Positions 6,715 through 14,266 are shown, numbered from the stretch's first letter. The stretch is DNA of 14,769 nucleotides from an uncultured Steroidobacter sp. (GCA_946478975.1 CAMLEO010000174.1:1-14769); one strand, 5' to 3'. Numbers and translations: made by a program. Notes: a model not told the origin generated them from the sequence alone.

Positions 6715-7461
6715 ATGTTCAAATATCCCTTCGGCGAACTGCTGGTCGTCGGCTTGGCTGTGGCCGCGACCTGCGGCGCGCTCATTGCATACAAGAACTA
6801 CAGAATCGCCTCAGCCGTAAAGCCGCCGCGATATCCGCTTCCTGAGGCTCAGAAAATCCAGCTGCAAACGGCGTTCGCGACCTTGCTCGCGACCGGGGCG
6901 TTGCGCGCGGACGATGTGACCTTTCAGGAGATCGTCGACTGCGCCGAAACGCTCGACGACTATTCGGGCCGAGATTGCTCCGAAGCGCAGGTGATATTCA
7001 GTGTGCTGAATGCGCTGCAGTCGCCGGATCGGCGCTTTCACAACCTGGCGCTCATCGCCGACCAGGTGGAGGTCGACGAGCGCAGCGTGCTGGCCATCGT
7101 GCGAGAGCTCGCCCGCCTTGCCGGTCAAGGCCCGTACGTGCGTGCACTGAAGCTCAAAGGCATCGATGGCGGCGAAATCGTGCTGGCGCGTCGAGGAGAA
7201 CTGCCGCCCGACAATGCGATCGTCGAGTTCCAGCTGGACACGCGTCCATGCGCGGTGCCTTTCGTCATGTACGGCAAGAATCTGCCGCTCGGCCTGCTGG
7301 AAACATTGCCGGAGATGCTGGCAGCAGCGGACCAGCCGCGACGTTTCTTCAGTGCTTATTTCGACGCGTTCCTGGCTGTGACTTACTTGTCCGCGGACCA
7401 GGTCGCGAACTTGAATCTCACGTTCTCGCACCAGCCCGACTGCTTCGAGCTGCTGAAATGA
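6715..7461 (+). CDS. Membrane-anchored protein of unknown function
   Basis: I do not recognise this 248-residue protein. It has one N-terminal hydrophobic helix (about residues 8-26, LLVVGLAVAATCGALIAY), followed by YKNYR and a soluble region of about 220 residues with alternating acidic and basic helices. The short N-terminal MFKYPFGE and the positive residues after the helix suggest an inner-membrane anchor with the bulk in the cytoplasm, but the topology is uncertain. Cysteines at 20, 76, 88, 179 and 243 form no obvious metal motif. The ATG is preceded only by a weak purine stretch (ACGGA). Coding is supported by the long open frame and a bidirectional terminator 13 bases after the stop. 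It stands alone between the SDR and the PEP-CTERM gene. Confidence 0.78.
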   Translation: MFKYPFGELLVVGLAVAATCGALIAYKNYRIASAVKPPRYPLPEAQKIQLQTAFATLLATGALRADDVTFQEIVDCAETLDDYSGRDCSEAQVIFSVLNALQSPDRRFHNLALIADQVEVDERSVLAIVRELARLAGQGPYVRALKLKGIDGGEIVLARRGELPPDNAIVEFQLDTRPCAVPFVMYGKNLPLGLLETLPEMLAAADQPRRFFSAYFDAFLAVTYLSADQVANLNLTFSHQPDCFELLK

Positions 7462-7474
7462 CGCGCCCAAAGAA

Positions 7475-7503
7475 AAAGCCCCGCACCAAGCGGGGCTTTC
7501 TCT
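7475..7503. terminator. Bidirectional rho-independent terminator
   Basis: AAAGCCCCGC (7475-7484), loop ACCAA, GCGGGGCTTT (7490-7499) form a perfect 10-bp GC-rich stem. On the minus strand it is followed by a run of T (complement of 7473-7477), ideal for the PEP-CTERM gene. On the plus strand TTTCTCT follows, usable for the preceding membrane-anchored protein. It lies exactly between the two convergent stops. Confidence 0.88.
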
Positions 7504-7522
7504 GGTTCGCCTAGGATATGGA

Positions 7523-8083
7523 TCAGCTGGCCTTGCGACGACGCGCCACGCCGGCCGCCAGCATGCCGATGCCCAGCAGCGCCAGCGTGCCCGGCTCCGG
7601 AACCGTGGTGCCGCCAGGGATGCCGTACAGCTGCACGTGCGACAGGCCGCCGCCCTGGCCGAACACGTTCACGAACTGCCAGCTGCCGGAGGACACCAGC
7701 GAGTTCAGCGAGTACACGAACCACTCGTCGGGATTGTTGCCGGTGCCGAACTTGAAGCCGATCGCGATCTGGCTCCAGGTATCCCACAGGCTGGACGAGA
7801 ACGAGAAGGTGCCGGTGCTGCCGGTCTGCGTGAAGGCACCAGAGCCGATGCCGACCAGGCCCGAGCCCGCGCCATCGCTCAGAAGGAAGTCGTCCGTGCC
7901 GGGATTGCCGTTGATGTTGCCGATGCCCGCACCCAGGCACGACGACACTTGCGAGCTATCCACGTACATATGGTTGACGGTGGTGTCCTCGCACAACACC
8001 GGCACGGCGTGCGCCGCGCTGGCTAACAGGCCTGCAGCGAGAGCGACCAGCGTCGCGCTCACTTTTGCTTTCTTGGAATTCAT
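7523..8083 (-). CDS. PEP-CTERM sorting-domain exported protein
   Basis: This 186-residue secreted protein starts with a signal peptide (MNSKKAKV, hydrophobic core, cleavage likely after AHA at 26). It ends with the PEP-CTERM sorting signal: VPEPG at 161-165, a hydrophobic segment, and the basic tail RRRKAS. Such tails are recognised and cut by exosortase, which releases or anchors the protein at the surface, usually in exopolysaccharide-producing Gram-negative bacteria. The mature part is rich in Gly, Ser, Asn and Thr with only two cysteines (C31, C49), probably a beta-rich surface domain. ATG 8083 is preceded by GGGAG at five bases; an in-frame upstream ATG at 8128 would precede the signal peptide with an unlikely extension and overlap the promoter. 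A sigma-54 promoter lies upstream. No exosortase gene is in the window. Confidence 0.93.
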   Translation of the reverse strand: MNSKKAKVSATLVALAAGLLASAAHAVPVLCEDTTVNHMYVDSSQVSSCLGAGIGNINGNPGTDDFLLSDGAGSGLVGIGSGAFTQTGSTGTFSFSSSLWDTWSQIAIGFKFGTGNNPDEWFVYSLNSLVSSGSWQFVNVFGQGGGLSHVQLYGIPGGTTVPEPGTLALLGIGMLAAGVARRRKAS

Positions 8084-8123
8084 GGCCGCTCCCGGAAAAA
8101 ATGTAAAAACCCGGCAGTAAGTA

Positions 8124-8139
8124 GGCAAGTGTTGTGCCT
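8124..8139 (-). promoter_or_regulatory. Sigma-54 (RpoN) promoter of the PEP-CTERM gene
   Basis: Read on the minus strand, AGGCAC-AACAC-TTGCC matches the sigma-54 -24/-12 consensus TGGCAC-N5-TTGCA in all invariant positions: the GG at 8138-8137 and the GC at 8126-8125 are separated by exactly ten bases. Transcription would begin near 8113, about 30 bases before the start codon, with a T-rich leader. PEP-CTERM genes under sigma-54 and the PrsK/PrsR two-component pair are established in other exosortase bacteria, which supports the call. Confidence 0.75.
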
Positions 8140-8179
8140 AAAACTTAAGTGCATGATTTCGTGAGCCGCCGGCATTGCC

Positions 8180-8192
8180 CGACAGCTTGTCG
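8180..8192. promoter_or_regulatory. Possible enhancer site for a sigma-54 activator
   Basis: The palindrome CGACA-GCT-TGTCG lies about 67-79 bp upstream of the inferred sigma-54 start site, within the range where bacterial enhancer-binding proteins of the NtrC/PrsR type bind. The identification rests on symmetry and position only. Confidence 0.35.
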
Positions 8193-8300
8193 TGTAAAGC
8201 TTTTCGGCAAAAATGGTGCGACGCGGCCGCTTGAGCCAGGCTGCCGTTGACCAGTCACCGGCCAGGCGTGTTGATGAATCAGCCGGGGAAAAGGCGCGGA

Positions 8301-8579
8301 TTACTCGTTCGAACGGGTCCGGATCGTGTCGAACGGATTGTCGGGCGGCGTGTTGCGCGGTGGGCCGGCTTCGATCTCTCGTTCCGCCTGCAGCCAATCT
8401 TCCACTTCCTGCCCGGGCACAAAGCCGCGCTGCTCGGCGAGCTCGTACGCCCGACTTGCGATTCGCTCATGCAACTGCCGCGGCATGCTCGCGCTCGTCG
8501 GCTCGATGCCTGGCCCGGACGCGGACGCGTCCGACTTGCTCTCGGGAGAATCGGGGCGCTGAATCCGTTTCGCTGCCAT
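8301..8579 (-). CDS. Small DUF2934 domain protein
   Basis: This 92-residue soluble protein has an N-terminal half rich in Ser, Pro, Lys and Asp that is probably disordered. A compact DUF2934 segment follows at about residues 37-70: H-E-R-I-A-S-R-A-Y-E-L-A-E-Q-R-G, then E-D-W-L-Q-A-E-R-E-I, the hallmark of the family. No function is established for DUF2934. ATG 8579 is preceded by GAGGT four bases upstream; the frame is open to an ATG at 8690, but that extension would occupy the divergent promoter region and lacks family similarity. The gene is divergent from the LTA-synthase-like gene. It points toward the PEP-CTERM gene with a 217-bp gap that holds the sigma-54 promoter, so the two are probably separate transcripts. 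Confidence 0.85.
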   Translation of the reverse strand: MAAKRIQRPDSPESKSDASASGPGIEPTSASMPRQLHERIASRAYELAEQRGFVPGQEVEDWLQAEREIEAGPPRNTPPDNPFDTIRTRSNE

Positions 8580-8753
8580 AGACACCTCACATTTCTTTGC
8601 AGCGTTAACGTATCGACGCGTTCGGAAGTTCGGACATCGCCATGTCGGCGGTGTAAGGTAGCGGTCACAGCGACTACAGATCGCTGACATTCATCCTGCA
8701 TTCGTTCTCGACTCGTACGGCGCCGACGGATCGCGCCAGGTGGAACCAGAACA

Positions 8754-10769
8754 ATGACAACACTCGTTCTGCCGCGGGTCGCGCTCGCGATCGCCGCCGT
8801 GCGCGCGATTCAATGGCCGATTCGTCGTCTCGGGCCTTACTCCTGTGTGCTCGGCTTCCTGCTGGTCGGCGCCGTGACGTTGGGAATCTCGCGAGCGGTC
8901 CTCATCGGCTGGCAGTGGGAGCGCGTCGATCCGACCGACTCGCTGTTCTCGATGCTGCTGCAAGGCTTGCGCAGCGATTTGATGACTCTGAGCCTGTTCG
9001 CCGCACCGGTGGTGGTGCTGCTGCCATTGTTTCTAATCGCGCGTCGAATCAACTGGTGGGTGTATGCGTGCACGGCCTGGCTGAGCTTCAGCTTGATCCT
9101 GATCGCACTGCTGGAATTTGCGACACCGCAGTTCCTGTATGAATACGACAGCCGCCCCAATCGGCTGTTCATCGAATATCTGGTCTACCCGCGCGAAGTG
9201 TTCGCGATGTTGTGGACCGGCTATCGCGCATCGCTCGCGCTGATGGCGATCGGGTTGGGCGCGGCGGGCTGGCTCATCGTTCGTCATTTTCGCAAGTACA
9301 ACCGTCACCAGCAAAGCTGGCGCACGCTCACGATCATGATCGTGTGGCCGATCGCGGTGCTGCTGCTGTTCATGATGATTCGTTCCAGCTTCCAGCACCG
9401 GCCGGCCAATCTCGCGACGTTTGCGTTCTGCGACGACGCGATGGTGAACAGCCTCGTGCCCAATTCGGCGTACTCGGTGCTGTCCGCCGTCTACAGCCTG
9501 AAGAACGAGAGCGACAGCCGCATGTATGGCGACATGCCCGAGACGGAACTGATTCAGCGCGTGCGGCGTGGCATGGGTGTCGATCCTGCAAGCTTCACGT
9601 CCAGCGAGCTACCGACGCTGCACAAACAAACCGCGAGCGTACATCGCGCGCGGCCGCTGAATCTCGTAATCGTGCTGGAAGAAAGCTTGGGCGCCGGATT
9701 CGTGGAAGCGCTGGGCGGCGTGCCGATCACACCGAATCTCAACGGCCTCGCGGACGAAGGCATTTGGTTCGAGCAGCTGTATGCAACCGGGACCCGCTCG
9801 GTGCGCGGCATAGAAGCAGTCGTGGCGGGGTTTCCGCCGACGCCGGCGCTCAGCGTCGTGAAGCTGAGTAAATCACAACGCGATTTCGCGACCTTGGCTT
9901 CGGTGCTGCGTCAGGCCGGCTACCGCAACGAGTTCGTGTACGGCGGCGAATCGCACTTCGACAACATGCGAGGCTTTTTCCTCGGCAACGGCTTTCATGA
10001 CGTTGTGGATCAGCAGCAGTACGACTCGCCTGCGTTCGTCGGCAGCTGGGGCGTGTCGGATGAAGACTTGTTCAAGAAAGCGCACGCGCGGCTGCAGGCG
10101 CTGCACGGAGCCGAGCAACCGTTTTTCGTCCTGATCTTTTCCTCCTCGAATCACTCGCCGTTCGAGTTTCCCGACGGCCGCATTGAACTGCACGAACAGC
10201 CCAAACAAACGGTCCACAACGCGGTGAAGTACGCCGACCACGCGCTGGGCGAGTTTCTGAAGATGGCGCACGCGAGTTCTTATTGGGCCGACACGCTGGT
10301 GCTGGTCGTGGCCGATCACGACACGCGCGTGTATGGCGACGAGCTGGTGCCGGTGAACAAGTTCCACATTCCCGGCGTGATTCTCGGCGCCGACACGCAG
10401 CCTCGCCGCATTCATTCGACCGTCAGCCAGATCGATCTCGCGCCGACCTTGCTGTCGCTGCTCGGCGTTGACAGCGAGCATCCGTTCATCGGCCGCGATC
10501 TCACGCGGACGCTGGCCGAGTTCGGCAACCCAGCGCCGCTGCCGCCGCGAGCGATGATGCAATTCGATCAGAACTTCGCCTGGATGCAGGACGATCACGT
10601 GACCGTGCTGCTGCCCGACGGCAATGTGCGCTACTTCGATTACGACCGGCGCACGAATTCGTTGGAGCCGGCGCTGACGAGGAATCCGGAGACGGCGCGG
10701 GATGCGCTCGCGAATGTGCTGATGCCGGCCTGGTTATATCGCGACCAGCTGCATCGCCTGCCGAACTGA
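8754..10769 (+). CDS. LTA synthase-like membrane sulfatase-fold phosphotransferase
   Basis: This 671-residue inner-membrane enzyme of the LtaS/OpgB/EptA superfamily has about five N-terminal helices (roughly 31-51, 78-98, 102-124, 158-177, 191-209), then a linker and an extracytoplasmic sulfatase-fold domain from about 300 to 590. Likely metal and catalytic residues are visible: Glu310 in VIVLEES, nucleophile Thr347 in ATGTRSVRG, His467 in SSNHSPF, and Asp521-His522 in VVADHDTR. The motif G-L-R-S-D-L (71-76) is also typical. Gram-positive LtaS polymerises glycerol phosphate; a Gram-negative homologue more likely transfers phosphoglycerol or phosphoethanolamine to periplasmic glucans, lipid or surface polysaccharide. 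AGGTGGA at 8738-8744 supports ATG 8754. The gene stands alone, divergent from DUF2934 and convergent with the serine protease. Confidence 0.93.
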   Translation: MTTLVLPRVALAIAAVRAIQWPIRRLGPYSCVLGFLLVGAVTLGISRAVLIGWQWERVDPTDSLFSMLLQGLRSDLMTLSLFAAPVVVLLPLFLIARRINWWVYACTAWLSFSLILIALLEFATPQFLYEYDSRPNRLFIEYLVYPREVFAMLWTGYRASLALMAIGLGAAGWLIVRHFRKYNRHQQSWRTLTIMIVWPIAVLLLFMMIRSSFQHRPANLATFAFCDDAMVNSLVPNSAYSVLSAVYSLKNESDSRMYGDMPETELIQRVRRGMGVDPASFTSSELPTLHKQTASVHRARPLNLVIVLEESLGAGFVEALGGVPITPNLNGLADEGIWFEQLYATGTRSVRGIEAVVAGFPPTPALSVVKLSKSQRDFATLASVLRQAGYRNEFVYGGESHFDNMRGFFLGNGFHDVVDQQQYDSPAFVGSWGVSDEDLFKKAHARLQALHGAEQPFFVLIFSSSNHSPFEFPDGRIELHEQPKQTVHNAVKYADHALGEFLKMAHASSYWADTLVLVVADHDTRVYGDELVPVNKFHIPGVILGADTQPRRIHSTVSQIDLAPTLLSLLGVDSEHPFIGRDLTRTLAEFGNPAPLPPRAMMQFDQNFAWMQDDHVTVLLPDGNVRYFDYDRRTNSLEPALTRNPETARDALANVLMPAWLYRDQLHRLPN

Positions 10770-10780
10770 CCGGGGAAAGT

Positions 10781-10818
10781 GGCCGCTCACCGCCGACTGC
10801 GCACGACGATGAGCGGCC
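10781..10818. terminator. Inverted repeat between convergent genes
   Basis: GGCCGCTCA (10781-10789) and TGAGCGGCC (10810-10818) form a perfect 9-bp stem with a 20-base loop in the 65-bp gap between the transferase and the serine protease. The large loop and lack of a T-run make intrinsic termination uncertain. Confidence 0.45.
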
Positions 10819-10834
10819 CTTCGAGCTTCGATAT

Positions 10835-11731
10835 TTATTTGAGCGGCACGACGGAAATCATGTCCGCCTCGCCCACCGTGGCCGCGATCTTCAAGATCCA
10901 GTCGATCAAGTCCTGCTGATCGACGCGATACTCATAGCCATTGCCCAGGCATTGTTCGTGTTTTCCATAGCTGGTGACGCCGGCGATGATGTCCGTGTCA
11001 TCCCACAGCGCCGGGCCGCCGGAATCGCCGCTGCAGATGCCGCCTCGATCGTTACCCTGCGCACTCGAAAGTTGAATGTTGAAGCCGCCGGTCCACACGT
11101 TCCGCAGATTCTGCAACGTCGATGTTGCCATCAAACGTTCGCGGAAAGAGACGGTCGGCTTGGTCTGCGGCCAGTTGTCGGAGACGCCATAACCGCTGAC
11201 GGTGAATGTGACGTTCTGCACCCCTCGCCGAGTCGCCAGCACATTGAGCGAACCTGGCTCGGCGAGGCTCGCGTAAGTCGTGGCGAACGTCACCGGGGCG
11301 TCCAACACGATGACGCCGGCGTCATGAGTGTTCGGAAAGCCGGCGAAGTTGTCGAAGCCGTAGTCATACATCTTGTGCCCGGTGACACACAGCGGATCGC
11401 CGGCAATGCACTCATCGGGATAGCCCGTCACTGGATCATGCTGGGTCGCCGGGTCATAGTGCGCGCCTGCGCCTTGATGGAAATAAATGCGTGCGTACGA
11501 CGGATTCTCTGCGTCGTCGGTGCAGTGGCCCGCCGTTAGAAAGATCCTCGGCGCCAGCAGGCTGCCGGAACAGCGATACATGAACTCGCCCTTCTGGTCG
11601 TAGAACACGGCCAGGCCGACGTATGTATGGATCGCATCCGGGTGATAACTTCCCGTCACCGCGCGGGCCGGCAGCGCCGCCCACATCAAAGCCGACGCAA
11701 GCAACAAAGCACGTAGCAACGAAGCCTTCAT
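10835..11731 (-). CDS. Secreted trypsin-fold (S1 family) serine protease
   Basis: This 298-residue exported endopeptidase has a signal peptide at residues 1-24 (MKASLLRALLL...ALPARA). The catalytic triad is complete: His69 in FLTAGHC, Asp137 in NTHDAGVIVL, Ser237 in CSGDSGGP. Cys54/Cys70 and Cys233/Cys261 fit the conserved S1 disulfides. The residue six before the catalytic Ser, which sets P1 preference, is Gly231 instead of the Asp of trypsin, so cleavage after small or hydrophobic residues is more likely than after Arg/Lys. There is no obvious long propeptide. ATG 11731 is preceded by AGGGGA at six bases; the frame is open upstream to 11830 but that part precedes a perfect signal peptide. 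It is convergent with the transferase, and DUF3025 lies upstream on the same strand 170 bp away. Confidence 0.93.
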   Translation of the reverse strand: MKASLLRALLLASALMWAALPARAVTGSYHPDAIHTYVGLAVFYDQKGEFMYRCSGSLLAPRIFLTAGHCTDDAENPSYARIYFHQGAGAHYDPATQHDPVTGYPDECIAGDPLCVTGHKMYDYGFDNFAGFPNTHDAGVIVLDAPVTFATTYASLAEPGSLNVLATRRGVQNVTFTVSGYGVSDNWPQTKPTVSFRERLMATSTLQNLRNVWTGGFNIQLSSAQGNDRGGICSGDSGGPALWDDTDIIAGVTSYGKHEQCLGNGYEYRVDQQDLIDWILKIAATVGEADMISVVPLK

Positions 11732-11849
11732 GATGATTCCCCTTTTATTGGATGGAAGCACTGCTCCGGCTGCGCGGCGCGAAGGTGCAACCAGTGGCAT
11801 AAGCAAATACCACGGCGTGCAGCCGGCCATCAGTCTCGGGAATCACTTA

Positions 11850-11877
11850 CGGCGTGGCACGCCGATATCATTTGATA
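11850..11877. promoter_or_regulatory. Two adjacent palindromes upstream of the serine protease
   Basis: CGGCGTG-G-CACGCCG (11850-11864) is a perfect GC-rich dyad. It is followed directly by TATCA-TT-TGATA (11866-11877), a perfect AT-rich dyad. They lie between the DUF3025 stop and the protease start. ACGGCGTG also occurs at 11812-11819. The pair could be operators for the protease or a 3'-end structure for DUF3025; the sequence does not decide. Confidence 0.3.
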
Positions 11878-11901
11878 GGTCAACGGGCTGCTTCGTATAC
11901 A

Positions 11902-12642
11902 TCAGCGCCGCGGGCGGAAGACTTCGGCGTCGTCGTAGAAGCCTGGATCTTCGTTCGCAGCCCACCAGCCGGGCACGCCGAGCACCGGCAAAGGTAGGAA
12001 ATCCTTGGCGCGCAGTCGTTCCGAAGTGACACTCGACGCCACCGTTTCATCGGCAATTTCCTCGATCAGCCACACGTGCGCGGTGATTGCCTTACGAGGC
12101 TGCATTAGTTTCTCCAGCAGCGCATGGCCGAAGAGGATCAGTTGCGTCGACCGCCAATCCGCACGTCGCTCGACGAACAATGTGTACCAGTCGCGCGCTC
12201 GTAACGCAGCCGCCAGCGAGGGCGGAGCTCGCAGGATGGCGGCGTTTTCGTCGAATACCGTCAGTGCGTCTCGTAGGATTCCGCGAGGGCCGGCCGTGCC
12301 CAGCTGCTCGATCTGTTGAGCCTGCAATGAATTGAGACGCCGCTTGGTGTGCGGATAGCTGAGCCACATCAGCCCGTTGAACAGATCGTGCAGGTTGTCA
12401 CGCGTGGGCACGCTGCCCGTTCGCGAAATGAAACCTTCGTAGGATTCGCCGGCCGGCAACTCCGACTGCGGCACGAAGCGCACGAAATCTTCCCTGCCCG
12501 CCCCCGCCGCGTTCAACGCGTCCGCCACCGAATGTGAGTTTCCGGCCGCGCGCACGATGCGCTGGCCGATCGCCGCGTGCGGCAACAGCCAGGGCGAAGG
12601 TGCCTGCAAGACCGAAGCGAGGGCGGAGAGCGCAGATTCCAT
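11902..12642 (-). CDS. DUF3025 domain-containing protein
   Basis: This 246-residue soluble protein belongs to the DUF3025 family found in beta- and gammaproteobacteria. Family landmarks are FVPQSELPAGESYEGFI (56-72), TRDNLHDLFNGLMWLSYP (80-97), RGILRDALTVFDENAAI (120-136), and the C-terminal P-V-L-G-V-P-G-W-W (219-227). No signal peptide or membrane helix is seen. The role is not established; the conserved His, Asp and Asn residues could be catalytic, but that is guesswork. The ATG at 12642 has only a weak purine stretch upstream. The gene is divergent from the membrane-protein/VWA pair across a 187-bp spacer, and the serine protease lies downstream on the same strand. Confidence 0.88.
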   Translation of the reverse strand: MESALSALASVLQAPSPWLLPHAAIGQRIVRAAGNSHSVADALNAAGAGREDFVRFVPQSELPAGESYEGFISRTGSVPTRDNLHDLFNGLMWLSYPHTKRRLNSLQAQQIEQLGTAGPRGILRDALTVFDENAAILRAPPSLAAALRARDWYTLFVERRADWRSTQLILFGHALLEKLMQPRKAITAHVWLIEEIADETVASSVTSERLRAKDFLPLPVLGVPGWWAANEDPGFYDDAEVFRPRR

Positions 12643-12661
12643 GGCCGCATTGTACCGGTCG

Positions 12662-12733
12662 CGATCCTGCCGACAGTTCCGATCCTGAACGGAGTCAGTC
12701 GCTTATCTCGCGATCCGTGAATGAACCGTTCAT
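12662..12733. promoter_or_regulatory. Direct repeat and palindrome in the divergent promoter region
   Basis: CGATCCTG occurs at 12662-12669 and 12680-12687, 18 bp apart. Farther along, ATGAAC-C-GTTCAT (12721-12733) is a perfect 13-bp dyad. Both lie in the spacer between DUF3025 and the membrane-protein/VWA pair. They are plausible regulator sites; no consensus promoter could be assigned. Confidence 0.3.
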
Positions 12734-12829
12734 CTCCAGCATCCACCGGCGCCCCTGCGTCGAACTCTCAGGCTTACGGGGCAGCGCTGGTTTTGTCCTC
12801 GAGAATCGAAGCACCACAAGGGGAGCATT

Positions 12830-14266
12830 ATGTCCATTGCGGCCATCCTTGGAATCACACCCTGGCCCATCGTCTCCGCGCTGATCGTGTTCGTGGTGGC
12901 GGTGGTCGCTCTGTTCTTCGCACGCCATACGGCTCACCAGGCCATTCGTGCCGCGACGAGCGCCATGGCCCGCGGCCTGCGCCTGGCGTCGCATTCGGTC
13001 GCGAACGGCGAAAAACGCCTGGCCGCACGCAATCGTGACGTGCTGCTGTCGGCGGGACGCGAGGCCAAAGAACGCATCGTCGAACGCGAGTTCGAGCGCA
13101 TCAGCGACGGCGTGCGCAAGGACCTGACCAACTATCCGACCTTGCATCGAGCGCTCAGCGAATCGATCAAGCACATCGAAGAGAATCATCAGCACGCGGT
13201 CGACGTGCCGCCGGAGGCGCCGGGCTGGGTGCGCGCCGTCGACGCCGTTGCCAAGCTCGATTCCAAGAATGGCTCCTCGGACATCCTGGCCGACATTCAC
13301 AAGTCGATGATCAAAGCGCACAAGGAAGCGATGGATGCTTACCGCGAAGCGAGCGGCGAGCGTCACGCCCTGTTGCACAAGATGATGCCCGAGTGGCGCG
13401 CCATCAAAGACGCGCTGGATCGCGTGCAGGCCTCGGTCGACAACATCCTGAAACGCTCGACGATCGTCGATCGCCACATGCAGGAATATGAAGACATCGT
13501 GCGCGGCCAGGACCGCGCCGTGTCGACGCTGTCGTCGTCATCGGTAGTGCAGTTCTTCGTCTCGGGGCTCGTGCTGATGATCGCGATCGGCGGCGCTGCG
13601 ATCAACTTCTCGCTGATCGCGCGTCCGATGTCGGAGATGGTCGGCGGCACCAGTTATATCGGCACGTTCCGCACCTCCGATGTCGCGGCCCTGGTCATCA
13701 TCATGGTCGAAGTCTCGATGGGATTGTTCCTGATGGAATCCCTGCGGGTCACGCGTTTGTTTCCAGTGATCGCCGCTCTCCCCGACCGCATGCGCATTCG
13801 CATGGTGTGGATCACCTTCACCATGCTGACGCTGCTCGCGAGCGTCGAAGCCGGCCTCGCCTACATGCGTGAAGTGTTGCTGCAGGATGAGCTCGCAACT
13901 GGCGCGTACCTGCGCGGCGCGGCCACGCAAGGCGGCCTGCAGAACGAATATTTGTGGATTACGACCGTGGCGCAGATGGGCATGGGCTTCATCCTGCCGT
14001 TCGCCCTCACCTTCGTGGCCATTCCGTTCGAGACGTTCGTGCATTCATCGCGCACCGTGCTCGGACTGTGCGGCATCGGCTTCCTGCGTGCGCTCGCCAT
14101 GCTGCTGCGAGTGTTGAGCAATGGCTTCCGTCATTTCGGAACGCTGCTCGAACGCATCTACGATCTGCCGTTGTTCGTGCCGCTGTGGCTGGAAGCCCGG
14201 GCCAAGGCCGCCGCCGAGTCGGACCGCTCTCGCGAAGTCGTTCCAGCGTCGGAGGCTCAAGTATGA
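12830..14266 (+). CDS. Large membrane protein with helical domain, unknown function, paired with VWA lipoprotein
   Basis: I do not recognise this 478-residue protein as a named family. It has one N-terminal membrane helix (about 11-31), then about 200 residues that are strongly charged and helical, likely coiled coil in part (roughly 35-120 and 155-235), then about five more membrane helices (about 238-263, 284-304, 327-345, 377-399, 408-428) and a short charged tail. Polar or charged residues inside the helices (E294, E303, E340) stand out. The layout, a long soluble helical arm between the first and second helix, suggests a sensor or scaffold more than a transporter. AAGGGGAG lies four bases before the ATG. 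The stop overlaps the start of the VWA lipoprotein (ATGA), so translation is coupled and the two products probably work together. Confidence 0.88.
   Translation: MSIAAILGITPWPIVSALIVFVVAVVALFFARHTAHQAIRAATSAMARGLRLASHSVANGEKRLAARNRDVLLSAGREAKERIVEREFERISDGVRKDLTNYPTLHRALSESIKHIEENHQHAVDVPPEAPGWVRAVDAVAKLDSKNGSSDILADIHKSMIKAHKEAMDAYREASGERHALLHKMMPEWRAIKDALDRVQASVDNILKRSTIVDRHMQEYEDIVRGQDRAVSTLSSSSVVQFFVSGLVLMIAIGGAAINFSLIARPMSEMVGGTSYIGTFRTSDVAALVIIMVEVSMGLFLMESLRVTRLFPVIAALPDRMRIRMVWITFTMLTLLASVEAGLAYMREVLLQDELATGAYLRGAATQGGLQNEYLWITTVAQMGMGFILPFALTFVAIPFETFVHSSRTVLGLCGIGFLRALAMLLRVLSNGFRHFGTLLERIYDLPLFVPLWLEARAKAAAESDRSREVVPASEAQV

Noticed and set aside
8580..8690. N-terminal extension of the DUF2934 protein with Cys pairs (CSRC...C) that resembles a zinc ribbon
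   Set aside because: The extension lies in the divergent promoter spacer, the DUF2934 start at 8579 has its own ribosome binding site, and only three cysteines occur before the natural start.
9873..10598. 241-residue open frame on the minus strand inside the LTA-synthase-like gene
   Set aside because: It lies wholly within the sulfatase-fold domain coding region; the metal and catalytic motifs belong to the plus strand.
12695..13477. 260-residue open frame on the minus strand opposite the membrane protein
   Set aside because: It covers the divergent promoter and the first half of the membrane-protein gene; the plus-strand start has a strong ribosome binding site and couples to the VWA gene.
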